From the NCBI RefSeq assembly GCF_001649575.2, contig NC_051440.1:24333638-24397637 (forward strand): a stretch of 64,000 bases of DNA. Reading direction: 5' to 3'. Source of the stretch: Kryptolebias marmoratus (taxonomy: Eukaryota; Chordata; Actinopteri; Cyprinodontiformes; Rivulidae). How positions within the stretch are numbered: the first letter of the stretch is position 1; each line of letters opens with the position of its first letter. Below the pieces are notes generated by a model. It had not been told where the DNA came from, searched no databases, and saw nothing but the letters and a program-made list of their open reading frames with translations. A program made the position numbers and the translations under genes. Shown piece after piece: positions 38,142 to 48,863 of this stretch.

Positions 38142-41100
38142 ATGTATCCTGTTGACCTGCCACCTGTGGAGGACACCGAGCTTATGTCAGCATCTGAACT
38201 TTACCTGTCGTCCCTGAACGCAACACCGTGCAATAACAAGTGGTTTGAGTCATCCCAAACCTCAAAGGTAGCAGTTTAGAATGACTCTCATTTATAGGTT
38301 TTAACTTATCTAAAAAAAAAAAAAAAACACTTTTTGTGTACATTTGTTCAGTTTTATTGTTACCAAATGTGAAATCATTTCATGGCATGCTTTGTCCCTC
38401 TAACAACCTAAAAGAATAAAACAAAAAACAAAGATTCAGACAATTCTGTCTCACGAAACATCAACAATTATCAAATCTAGACCTTAAAATCGCTAATTAT
38501 TTATTTCCCCCTGCTTAAACCATATTAATTACTGACATGAGTACCAAAAAAGCTCCTAATGAGAATTTCACTTGTGGACTAATTGATAAATCAGCTCGTG
38601 ATCACAGTAAAACAGAAAGCTTTTTATAAAAACTGAATCTCTGAAAATGGACTATTTGGTTAATTGAATTTTGTCTGATTTTAGCTGGGACTTTCAGATA
38701 ACTGGGTTATATAATCCAAGCTTTATCGCCTCTTGTAGCAACAATAGGAGTTTTGCATTTTTATGTTGTTAAAACCTTTTTTCTTTATTGTAATCTTCCT
38801 CTCTGCGCAGGTTGCCATAACAACAGCCAATATAAGACCGCTGCGGCTCTTCGAGGATAACCATCCTGCCTGCGAGGTGCTGGCGCTTCATCCTCCAGAA
38901 GATCCATCACAAGGTTTTCAGCTGCACGTCTCTCCGTGGACACCCCGATCCAGACAACAATTAACACTTGCTGCTATGTTTTCACCCTCCAGTCGTGGCG
39001 TTGTACCTGCACGACAAATGGTGGCGTTTGGACAATGTGTTGCGAACGTCCAGTAAATCCAGAAGTGGCTTGGTGTCTGTAAGTGTGCAAATGTTCTTTT
39101 TCTTTTTATAGGATAGAGTCACAACTATTGTGTAGAGCTACACAATCCGTCAGGCTCTGTAAAACATTTAGGAGCATTTAACTCTGTCTCATTCAAATCT
39201 CTGTTCATATTTGGTATATTGGTGTGATGATGGAGAGTTTTTTTTTAATGAGAGTGAAGACACAAGAAATAAAACGGGTCCTGAACTGTCCCATCCACAG
39301 GCGCAGTCGATTATAGAGAGGCTGATCGTGTTCCTGCTCAGTCAGGTTGCGGAGAGGCCTTCTCCACCTGAGCAGGTGTTGTTCTCCCTGCACCCCCGCT
39401 CAGAGAGCTGCAAAGTGCTGTGGACGGACAACCAGGCGGTGGGCTTTTACACCGTCAAACACAAAGGTGGGGTGGTGGAGGAAGGTGACATCATTTACAG
39501 TAACTAAACAACACAAGCGTTGGAAGAATTTACACAAGTTCAACGTTTGGATGATGCATGAGAAGCAACAAAACAGGATTATTATTTATCAGCACAATAT
39601 ATTTTATTAGATTGTTGCATTATTAGAATCTAAACTTCAAGCTTTAGTAGCTGTAAGTTCATCATCTATTATCCTCTATTAAAGTTTCTTGCAGCAGCTG
39701 TAAGCTCCATGAAGTACCTGCTCAGCTTCAGACACACACACACACACACAGCGGTGCATTCAGGGGATATCTGGCAGGTAAAGGGCTTCTCAGAGTTCTA
39801 ACATGTCAGTGCTCAGTGTCTGGCAAATCAGTTTCATAACCTCTGTTGTGTGTTTTGACAAAGGCCAGACTGAGGGCTGTGGAGTTTTAGTTCCTACTTC
39901 CTGTTCTCATACAAGTGTTTGAGTAAAACTTTGCATTTCAGCGGGAGAGTCTGTTGAAATCTGTGTGCCATTAAATCAGTTCTTTAGACCGGAGGAAAGA
40001 AGGATCCAAAAAGGTGCAATAATCAAAAACACAAGATCCTTTTGTGTAAGGCAGTAATTTCTGTCAGCTCTCAATCTGCATTTCTACCTCCGTGTCATTC
40101 AAAAGTCCAGGAAGCATCCATCCATCCATCCATTTTCTTTAACCGCTTCTCCATTCCGGGTCGCGGGTAGCTGGTGCCTAACCCCAGTCCAGGAAGCAGT
40201 AAAATGATATTCTCGTGGTTTGGTTTAATGGTCGATCACTCAAGCTTTTTGTTTTTATCATCAAGCTTTTACATGGCGGCCATTTGATCTGGAATTCTAG
40301 CTGGTAGTTTCCAGGACACTAAAGGAAGTATTTCACTGGGATACGACACCTGGCAACTTGTTGGCAAACAGCTTTCACAAGAGAGTTAAATTTTCTCCTA
40401 GAAAAGACACCAAGTCATCGTGGGTGTCTTGAACTTGGCTGTATTTTGACACCAGCACAGGAGCTCTCCTCTAACAGAAAACATGTCCAGGTCTAAAAGA
40501 ACCACACCGATAATAAATCGTATTTATTGAAAAATGGGTCCAAATTTGCTCGCTTACATTTTAAAAGTGTACTCCAGTAGATTAAATAATAAATGTGAGA
40601 GCAGCTGCAAATGTGGGTGGAGGTGGGCAATGAAATCTTTTTAACGGTCTAGAATACAGAATTCAGTGAGACTGCGACTGAAGATTTGTCTGTTTTCTCT
40701 CAATTTAGTCAAGTTTGAGTCACCAACTAGTCTCCAACAACCACAGCCCAGAGAGATATGACCTTTACTGTAAATTAAAACCATTTTTGCTCTGGCATCA
40801 CATAAGACTGCATTTGGGCCTTCATGTAGTAAAAGTAACATAATTTAATCCAGAAATTTGTGAACTTTCAGAAAACAAAAATCTTCTGGCTTTTGATTCC
40901 TCCTTGTAGGACTTTTCCTCAGTTAGAGCCAGAAATGAGAGGGCCTGTTTGGTCGGGTATTATTATGGTTTTACTCCCTCCTGTGCTGTTGCAGGCAGCC
41001 TGTGTGACGGCTGGAGCAGCTGCTGCTACCTGCTGCCCGTCCTGGACACGCTGCTGGTGAGGAGGAGCTGCAGGAGGAGAGGCTTCGGCCTGCAGATTCT

Positions 41101-43022
41101 GGAGGATTTCTGCTCCTCGTTCTCCTCGGAGGAGTTTCTCGGACTCAGCTCTCCGTTGTCTCCCAGCATGGCAGCAGGTTCAGCTGAAGTCCTCCTGTTG
41201 ATCTCTTTATTTACATCATATCTCACTTCATTTCTCTTGATACTTTTAGCTTTTTGCTATATTTATCTATTTTTTCTTCTTTTAGCGTTACCAGCTCAGT
41301 TTTAGATTGGATTTATTTTACTGACAGTCAGAATTTTGTACTGGCTGCATTCACAGCGGTGGGAATAACTAACGTAGTTGTGTGGAAATGTTTTTCCCCA
41401 CATGCACTTATTGAAGCAATTATCTTTTTATGTTCTGTGCCAGTCATGACACCATCCTGCTGGAGTGTTTTATGCTCAGCTCTGAAACTAAACCTTACAA
41501 TCTTCTCAGAGACAACAGATATTAGCAAAAAGCCACAAAAGCTGAAGAAAATAAACTATTTCTTTTAATTTTTCACCTTTTCCCATAAAGTACGTTAACG
41601 CGTGTGGTAAAAGCTTCTACTTCCTTAGCTCAGATTTCAATATATCTGACAAATATCATATATGTTGATGACACCTGGGTCAGAAGCCAAGGTTATTCAG
41701 TTAAAGATTGTTCCTTAAAAGTCTTTCCTTATTGGCGTAAATAAACCTGCATGTGTGGATGTTTATGTAGAAGGATGAGGCCATCAAACCTGAGTGGAGA
41801 AGATAATCTAACAGGAAACACTGCAGGGACTTTATCCTTCTTGTGACTTCTCACTTCTGCAACAGAACTGGACAGTGCAAAATTAAAACAAACAAACACC
41901 GTATGCAAAGCAAAACGTAACAAACTGAAATAAAAACTAAATTATTGTTTTTAATGGCGATGTTTTGTGTGAACGTCCAGTGGTCAGGAGGTTCCTGCAG
42001 CAGCACGAGGAGCAGCGGGAGCGTCTGTATGAGGTGGAGGCTCCGGGAGGATGGACTCAGCGCCGCAACATCTGGCTCAACATCCAGCTGGGTCGCTACT
42101 CATCCAAGCAGCAGGTGAGAATCGGGTTTATGACGAAGGAAATTTTCACAATTCCTCAATATACCTTAGCCTAATAAATAAATTTAGAGTCACGTGAACT
42201 CAGAGTATTTGGTCAAACCTTGAAAATATCGCGCTCAGAGTACGTGTTGTGATCGACTTTCAGCTTCTATCCCACCAGATTTTAGAGTTAAAGCTACTTT
42301 TATTTTTGCTAAGCTCAATAAGCCATCGTGAAATGGATTGACTCCAGAAGTTAATCAGTTATAAAGGAAGGTTTGTTTAAAACCCACCCAGAGGTTCAGG
42401 AGATATTTTGAGTTGACTTTGAAGAATTTATGGTAAAACCTGATCCTCCCCTCACTCAAAAAGTCATATTAGAAATATTAAAGAATGTTCTAGGAATGGT
42501 GATGAATGAGTGTTAGTGAGGATGCTCTTTGTCACCTCGGGAGCTTTTAACGGATCCATGAAGGCTGCAGGAGAACTCCCTGTTTTGTGAAGTGTGTTTC
42601 GTGTGAGCTGTGGAGTGATTTATAACAATGTACTGAAAGTTACATTAGAACAAATGATGTCAGCTCCTTTTAAAGCCGTTCCCGTCTCCGTGCAGGAATG
42701 TGCGGAGGACTCGGCTCCTTTCAGCACCTGTAACATGAACACTCCCCTGGTGGCGGCCTCTGCTGAGCTACACATGAACCGCTGTGACGTGAACCACGGA
42801 GAGCGCTCCCCGAGCAGCGAGATCTCTGAGACAGGATGTTTTTCTGCCGCCCACTATGATGGGCCGGATTTAAGATCTCACAACAGGCCACGAATCAGAG
42901 AATGGCCACGAAGGAGGAGAATGAAATCTAAGATTGTTTCATCAAGAAAACACAGCGGAGAGAATTCAGTGGAAACGGAGAAATGGCCCAAGAGAGCCAG
43001 AAGAACAAAAGTCAACTTGTGA
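38142..43022 (+). CDS. fam169b: FAM169-family protein, FAM169B-like (complete, 7 coding exons, 374 aa)
   Basis: The coding exons are 38142-38267, 38811-38913, 38993-39078, 39301-39466, 40995-41177, 41981-42114 and 42696-43022; all are GT-AG and phases join. The N-terminus MYPVDLPPVEDTELMSASE matches the FAM169 start (M-F-P-V-D-x-L). ALYLHDKWWRLDNVLRTS, the WTDNQAVGFYTVKHKGSLCD segment and YLLPVLDTLLVRR..RGFGL follow FAM169A (SLAP75, a lamin-associated protein) in order. The VLDTLLVRRSCRRRGFGLQIL stretch has the shape of a GNAT acetyltransferase motif A (R/Q-x-x-G-x-G/A), which others have proposed for this family; no enzymatic activity is established. The tail from about residue 267 is Arg/Lys-rich and low in similarity. 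I assign fam169b rather than fam169a from the short tail and the chromosomal neighbours; the paralogue call is less certain than the family call. Intron 2 is only 79 bp. Confidence 0.9.
40110..40195 (+). repeat. non-LTR retrotransposon-like end with (ATCC)n
   Basis: CATCCATCCATCCATTTTCT followed by ACCGCTTCTCCATTCCGGGT and CGCGGGTAGCTGGTGCC is a common teleost repeat terminus; a (TCCA)n run at the end suggests a target-primed insertion. Probably an RTE/Rex-like or dependent SINE-like element; family not certain. Confidence 0.55.
40330..40765. mobile_element. family B element, shorter copy (fam169-type gene intron 4)
   Basis: The left end TATTTCACTGGGATACGACA plus CTGGCAACTTGTTGG and the right end CCAACTAGTCTCCAACAACC plus ACAGCCCAGAGAGATAT repeat the termini of the element at 5.4-6.0 kb. 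Internally AAAAGTGTACTCCAGTAGAT plus TAAAT is shared with it. Somewhat shortened by internal deletion. Confidence 0.7.
42190..42425 (+). repeat. interspersed family A, copy 9 (in the last intron of the fam169-type gene)
   Basis: Diverged plus-strand fragment with TTTGGTCAAACCTTG, CAGAGTACGTGTT, GATTGACTCCAGAAGTTAAT and GGTTCAGGAGATATTTTG. Confidence 0.65.
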
Positions 43023-43059
43023 AAATACAGACTGAGGAGAAGAAACTCTTCACACACTG

Positions 43060-43210
43060 TGATCCATTTAAACACTTTTGGAAACTTTATTTTCAATTCC
43101 AAAAAAGTGGGAAGGTTGTGTAAAATGAAAATTAAAACAGAATGCAATGATTTCCAGACCTCATAAAGCCATATTTCATTCTTAGTGGAACATAGTAAAC
43201 ATCAGATGTA
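43060..43210 (+). mobile_element. solo end of the same Tc1-type family
   Basis: The stretch with AATTCCAAAAAAGTGGGAAG and then GTTGTGTAAAATGAAAATTAA, continuing CAGAATGCAATGATTT, is the same terminal sequence as the left end of the element at 44631, but better preserved. No internal or second end is visible. It lies in or just past the 3'UTR of the fam169-type gene. Confidence 0.65.
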
Positions 43211-43439
43211 TACTTTTTGCTTTCTAATTGTTTCTGCAGATTTTGTGCTGTTTTAGTCGTTCATATATGAAAACTTTCAGCTCCTTCAGGAGATGGCTGC
43301 TGTGACAGTTTGGGTTTTGTAACTTTTATACCTTTTATAATATTTAACTTTAATTACAAAAGACTTTCCCAAAAGGAAAACATGGAGATCTATTCAAATC
43401 CTTTTAAAAACATTCTCATTTTGGTCTTTTTATGCAACT

Positions 43440-43700
43440 TTTAATTTTAGCTACTGTTCTGCTACATTTAGCTTTTTTGCTTCTTTTAGCTTTTAGCCAG
43501 CTTTTTGCTACATTTAGCTAGCCTTTTGCTAGTTTTAGCTTTTTGCTAGCTGTTTACTGCTTTTAGTTTTTGCTACATTTAGCTAACATTTGGCTCCTTC
43601 TACCTTTTAGCTACTGTTCTGCTTCTTTTGGTTTTTGAAAGTTATTGTTTTGCTTCTTTTAGTTTTAACAACCTAGTTTTAGCTTCTTCAAAGTCCTTCA
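43440..43700 (+). repeat. degenerate TTTAGCTTTTTGCTAC minisatellite
   Basis: About a dozen diverged units of TTTAGCT joined with TTTTGCTA/C occur in tandem, with spacing of about 10 or 20 bases. The same unit occurs at about 20185-20300 (plus) and, reverse-complemented, at about 57835-58180. Confidence 0.7.
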
Positions 43701-43972
43701 GCATTTTCTTTAGTGAACCTTAATTTAACAATTAAACAATTTGACCTCTAATTTAGATGTATATTATTTAAATGTAGTGATTTATTTTATTCATATTTGT
43801 TTTAAATGTTTTGTCATCACAAGCAAAGCGTGTCTCCGTGTCTCAGTTCAGGCCGTTGGCACGAAGAGGCGTGAAAAACGAGCGCACCCCTTCAACGCAG
43901 CTGCATGCAGGAACAGGAAGTTGGAAAAATCTTTGAGAGGTGGAACAAAATTTTGGATTTTTTTTCAGAAAG

Positions 43973-46900
43973 ATGAGCAGAATTTATCACAACGAGTCTT
44001 TACAGAACAAACCGGTACACAATGAGAAGTTTGACCGTGTTTGGTCCCCCTCCTCGTATGAAAGGTAACGATTTAAAACTTAACGAGCGCCAGAAGGAAC
44101 AACTAGAGGAAGCGCCAAACCCCAATGGAAAAATTATAATTTTTCTGTTTTTCTCTTAATATAAAGGAAATCTGGTTTGTTTACATTCATTGAAGGTTTA
44201 GTTTTAAAGTACAAGAATTACGGGTCAGTTCGGCAATGTTTTGGTGGACATATTGGGGCGGTATCTCTCTAACAAAACCAGAAACATTCAACCTTCTTAA
44301 CTGAATATAAATCATTTTTATGAGTTAATACAACTAACAAGTGATAGGAGTTTGGCAGCATTAAGACAGAACATTATCACATCAACTCACAATGTTTTCT
44401 GTTTTTTTTATGCTGACAAATTATGAGATACAAGTTATTAGACAATGATTGTAAAGATATGCAAACTAAATGTGTTTAAAATGTTATTTTATTTGTTTAG
44501 TGGACCTGGGCTTCTTCTAGAAGGAAAACTCCTGGATGTTTCCAGACATTCAATCTGTGATGTCAAGGCTCAAAAGGTGTGTTACCTGTCAGTTACAACT
44601 ATTATTATTAATATTAATAATAATAACATACAACCTTAATGTATGTTGTGTAAAATTAAAGTAAAAACAGAAGGCATTGATTTGAAAATCTCATAAACAT
44701 ATAGGAAACATACCAAATGTTAAAACTAAGAAATTGTCTAATTTTTAGGAAATAAGGTTATTTTGAATTTGATGGCAGCAACACGGAAAAAAAAGGCTCT
44801 AAAAGGAAGTGGAAGAGCAGTTTGTGGCTATCTAGGTTAATTCCAGGTCAGTGGAAAGGACTTGTAAACACAGTTCACCGTGCCGTCCACAAATGCTGCT
44901 TAAAGCTCTATCAGACAAAGAAGAAGCCAGATGTGAGCAGATGTGTCTCCTCTGGACCAAAGAGGAGAACTGTTCTGAGGTCAGCCTGCCTCTCTGATGG
45001 TATGGGGGTGCATTAGTGCCTCTGGGAAGGATCTGCTCCCATCCAGGACTGTAGAACAGACAGAATGGGACAACCTCAGGTCCAGATGTTTACAGACTGA
45101 TGGGAGAAGAAGAGGAGATGCTGCACAGAGAGAAACATCTGGAGCTGTCCCAACTTGTGTGAGATGTGTTGCTGCCATCAAATTTTAAATTACCTTATTT
45201 TTAACAACAAAAAAGTGCAGTTTCTTAGTTTTAAAGATTTGATATGTTTACTGTGTTCCACTGTGGATAAAAAAGTCATTGGATTCAGTTTTTATTTAAA
45301 TTGTACAAATTGTCTCAACATTTTCAAATTGGGGTTGCATTTTTATTATTGCCTCACTTCTAAAAGAAAAAAGCTGACAGACAGTCACTGCTAAAACAAG
45401 GAGAGATCAGTGCAAACATATCAGACCACATTAACTCTGACCGCTCTTTGCTTTCCTTACCTGTCCGCACCTGTCAGGTCCGTTTCTACGTGCTGTTCAT
45501 CAAACCCGGTCGCATCCATCAGAGGAAGTTTGATGCCAGTGGGAAAGAGGTCGAGCCAAACTTCAGTGACACCAAAAAGGTCAACACTGGTTTCCTCATG
45601 TCCTCCTACAGTGAGTTGATGTTTGCATATTCCCTGTCCTGCTGTGAACCTGATCAATACTCCACACTCTGACTGATTAATAAAATAAAATAAATAAGCA
45701 GAAGAATCTTCATACATTCCTCCATCAGTCTTTTATCTGAATGTGTGTGTTCTGTGTGCACAGAGGTGGAAGCCAAGGGCGAGTCGGACCGTCTGACTGA
45801 AGAGCAGCTTTCAGCCATGATTAACAAATCTGAGCTGGTTAAGATCACCGACAAGCACCGACCCTCCGGGACCTGGGCCTTCTGGTACCCAGAGTCAGAG
45901 ATGGACAAAATGGAGCTGGAAACGGGACAGGAAGTCCGGCTGAAGACCAGAGGAAACAGTCCTTTCATTTGTGAGTCTGCAGTGACTGATGGTTTCAGTG
46001 TTACCAAATAAAACAAAACTGACTTTAATAATCTTGATGTTTTAAAGGTTGGAATTTGGCTTTTAATTTGGTAATAATAGCAGAATTTAGGATTTGATCA
46101 CTATATGATCCAGAATGTACAGATCCTGAAGGTTTGTTGAGATGATCTGCTGTAATTAATTTAAATTTAAAACTGATGATTCATATATTTTTTTAAAAAG
46201 ATGAATGAAGAGATGCATTTGTACTTACTTAATTTCTGCAAACCTGCACCTTTATTTGGGATGTAATTACCTCTACTCTTCTTGCTTCTTGTAATTAAAG
46301 TTAAATTTATCTTCATAGTTTCAGTCAAAGTTTAATGCAAAACATAAAGGAGCAACTGATGGTCCATCTGTCTTTGTTTCATGTCACAGACTGAAAACAA
46401 GTTTGGGTTTCTGTTTGGAGTCATGTGTAACACATTATTATATTTATGGGGACATTAGACTTGTCTTATTGTGACATTTATGTTTAATATGATTAAAAAC
46501 TCAACAATTTAGCTGCTTTGAAATCTTTAAGCTCAGCTTCATGTCATGTCTTTCATCTCCAAGTTTCTTTAGCCAAAGTGGACAGTGCAACGGTGACAAA
46601 GTGTAACTTTGCTGGCGATGAAAAGACTGGAGCCTCGTGGACGGACAAGATAATGTCCAAAAAGGTGGACGCCAGCGAATCTCAGAAGCCTGGAGGAGGA
46701 GGAGGAGGAGGAGGAGGAGGAGAGGGAGCGGAGGAGGATGAATGGGTGAGAAACAAAGCTACTCCAAATAAAATCAACAGTTATCACACTGATGCAGCCT
46801 GGGTTCGAAAAGTGCATCTAATTCTGATTAATTTAGTCCATATTGTGCTGCTAAACTGCAGGAACATTTCCAAGCATCTGTGATTCTGTGTTGTATTATT

Positions 46901-47378
46901 TATTTAAAACAGGAAGTAGTTTTTGCTTCATTAATGTAAAAACATAGGAGTCAGAATTATATATCTCACTATAGGATACAATATACATCGCCTGTGCTGC
47001 TAATAATATTATATAATTTATTCTCCTTTAAGAGACAGTTTGAGTTTTTACAGCTGCTCTACAACCAGCTCACAGATGATCAGAAACAAATATCCTCTGT
47101 CAAAACCTTACTTACCAGAGTAGTTCTTGATTAATGAACAAAACATAATTTTCCCCCCTAATGGCACAAACAACAGTCTTGAACCCATTATGAAACTCAG
47201 CCTTTATTAGAAGTTATTTTAAGCAGAAAAAGAGAACACTTTTAAACTGTAAAGACTGAAACAGAAGCTCTTTGTTCCTGTCCTGATTGTACCGACCGAG
47301 AGGCTGCAGCAGAATCCATCTGTGGCTGAATGTTGTCCAGAATCTAAAGCGTTTATTTTTCTCCCTCAGGATGATTGA
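43973..47378 (+). CDS. arpin: arpin, Arp2/3 complex inhibitor (complete, 6 coding exons, 232 aa)
   Basis: Arpin inhibits the Arp2/3 actin-nucleating complex at the lamellipodium and so steers cell migration. Its acidic C-terminus binds Arp2/3. The exons are 43973-44064, 44501-44576, 45478-45610, 45764-45970, 46564-46745 and 47370-47378, all GT-AG with matching phases. The start MSRIYHNESLQNKPVHNEKF matches the family N-terminus. LLLEGKLLDVSRHSI, RKFDASGKEVEPNFS, KVNTGFLMSSYKVEAKG, LKTRG and TKCNF plus DEKTGASWTD follow the human protein closely (human 226 aa). The acidic end is EEDEW in exon 5, completed by a nine-base last coding segment GATGATTGA (Asp-Asp-stop), giving the diagnostic ...EDEWDD tail. 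A run of ten Gly codons (residues 213-222) precedes the acidic tail. A polyadenylation signal AATAAA lies at 47755-47760, about 380 bases past the stop. Confidence 0.97.
44631..45337 (+). mobile_element. internally deleted Tc1/mariner-type element with long terminal inverted repeats
   Basis: The left end (44631 to about 44790) and the right end (about 45165-45337, inverted) share the blocks TTTGATGGCAGCAACAC, AAGAAATTG/AAGAAACTG and the outer CAACC. This gives terminal inverted repeats of about 160 bases. Between them are pieces of transposase: KLYQTKKKPD, then CVSSGPKRR, and MVWGCISASGK at about 44997-45030, the Tc1-type VWGCIS block. The DDE core is deleted. It sits in arpin intron 2, in the sense of the gene. 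It matches from memory a very common teleost family whose ends read CAACCCCAATTCC. Confidence 0.8.
46690..46720 (+). repeat. (GGA)10 microsatellite inside arpin coding exon 5
   Basis: Ten perfect GGA codons encode Gly213-Gly222 immediately before the acidic Arp2/3-binding tail. An uninterrupted trinucleotide array in coding sequence is prone to in-frame length change. Confidence 0.9.
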
Positions 47379-48863
47379 GGAAACCATCTCTTCCCATCAG
47401 CCTTACCTCTTGACTCTGATCCAATCTGCAGGCTGGATGTTAAACAGTCGTAAACTTCTGGCCTTGAGGCTGAAAACCTGACGTCACCTCCACAGTTTGG
47501 GACAGGACAGACTTTATCTCTGTCAGAAATGTATATTTTATATTTCTCCTCCTGTATTTGCTGGATTTGATCCCCTCGTTTATAAAACCTGGGCTCTCCC
47601 ACCCATTTATATGCTGCCATTAATTACTGCTACAAATGAGAAGATATGTTCCACATAAACAGCCGTTTCCTGTTAAAAAACTTCCCCGTCTCATTCCACG
47701 CTCTCAGATTTGACTAAAATAGCTCCGAAATGATTTTTATAAAATGACAGCTTGAATAAAAATGACTCATATGGTGCATATGTTGGGGTTTTTGATACTC
47801 AGTCACTCTTTTATTCAGTTTTAACAAAGAAATTATATATAAATGTAAGCAAGAACAAATAAAAACATAAATGAATCTTCTTTCTATTGATTTCACCTCA
47901 GATTATTAGAAATCTGTTCCCATTTGCTCCAGGCAAACTATATTAACCTCATTTTTATAAAATACTAAAACAACCTGGGATGTTTTGAGCAATAACATAA
48001 AGTATTTCATCCTTTTTAAGCTCTTTATGTAGTTTATTGTATGTCTCTGTTTCATATTTATTTGATATTTTTCATTACCAGCAACAAGAAAAGTTGGTTT
48101 AGTTAAATAAAACTAAATTCCAAATCCGCTCTCATCATTTTGTGCAAAGAAAATAAAAACTGCTGAGATTAAATGAGACTCCTCTGAGTGAATCAGCAGT
48201 TTAATGATGACTGAGGAGTTAACTGAAAGGTTCAGTTTATTTTGCATAAACTGAATGACTTCCTGCAAGTTTCAATAAAATCCATCATGAGATATTTTGC
48301 TAACAGTCATACTTGCGCAGACACGGGTAAAAACATTATCGTCCGCGAGAAAACGACCCAGAAGAAATGTTTGTTTCAATCATGTTTTATTTCAGCCAAA
48401 CTAACAGTGATGATTGAGTTCTCTGATAACGTTTAACATCTGAGGTACTCGTGCAGATGTTAATGCAGATGTTCTGCGTGTCTAAAGATTGGCAGCAGGA
48501 TTTGGGCCGCTGCGTGTACACTTTGGTTTAATCTTCTCAACAGATGGGAAGAAACTGAGGTTTTAAATCATAAAAACATTCAGTTTGTGAAACATGTCGA
48601 TCCACAGGCAGCAGCAAGAAAAATCAAATGTTTTCATAAGGAGACGAGTTTAAAATTAACTGACGTATGAGCAGCACATTTAAAATTAATAAAGTTTTTA
48701 TGTTCTTACTGCATCTACTCTATAAATAATGCACATTAGTACTTACATAAACAGTGCCACACCTCTCCCTGGCTGTGAACACTTCCTGGTTCAGTCTGGT
48801 TGCGAACTGAACCTCATGAAAACCTCAAAGTCAGGTTTACTTTACAGTCATTGGATGAAACGG
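47379..48863. other. spacer between convergent arpin and anpep genes
   Basis: The 3' ends of arpin (plus) and the aminopeptidase gene (minus) face each other here. Besides untranslated sequence it contains a short copy of the interspersed family A (about 48250-48350) and no recognisable exon. An arpin polyadenylation signal lies at 47755-47760; TTTATT at about 48235 could serve the minus-strand gene. Confidence 0.6.
48250..48350 (+). repeat. interspersed family A, copy 10 (3' fragment)
   Basis: Only the 3' end is present: AGTTTCAATAAAATCCATCA, TGAGATATTTTGCTAACAGT and GGGTAAAAACATTATCG. Confidence 0.65.

Larger units (their letters stand above)
43023..43972. other. spacer between the fam169-type gene and arpin
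   Basis: This holds the 3'UTR of the fam169-type gene, a Tc1-type terminal fragment (about 43060-43210), a TTTAGC-rich degenerate minisatellite (about 43440-43690), and near 43840-43970 the presumed arpin promoter and 5'UTR, which is slightly richer in G+C. A tandem head-to-tail arrangement leaves under 1 kb between the two genes. Confidence 0.6.
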
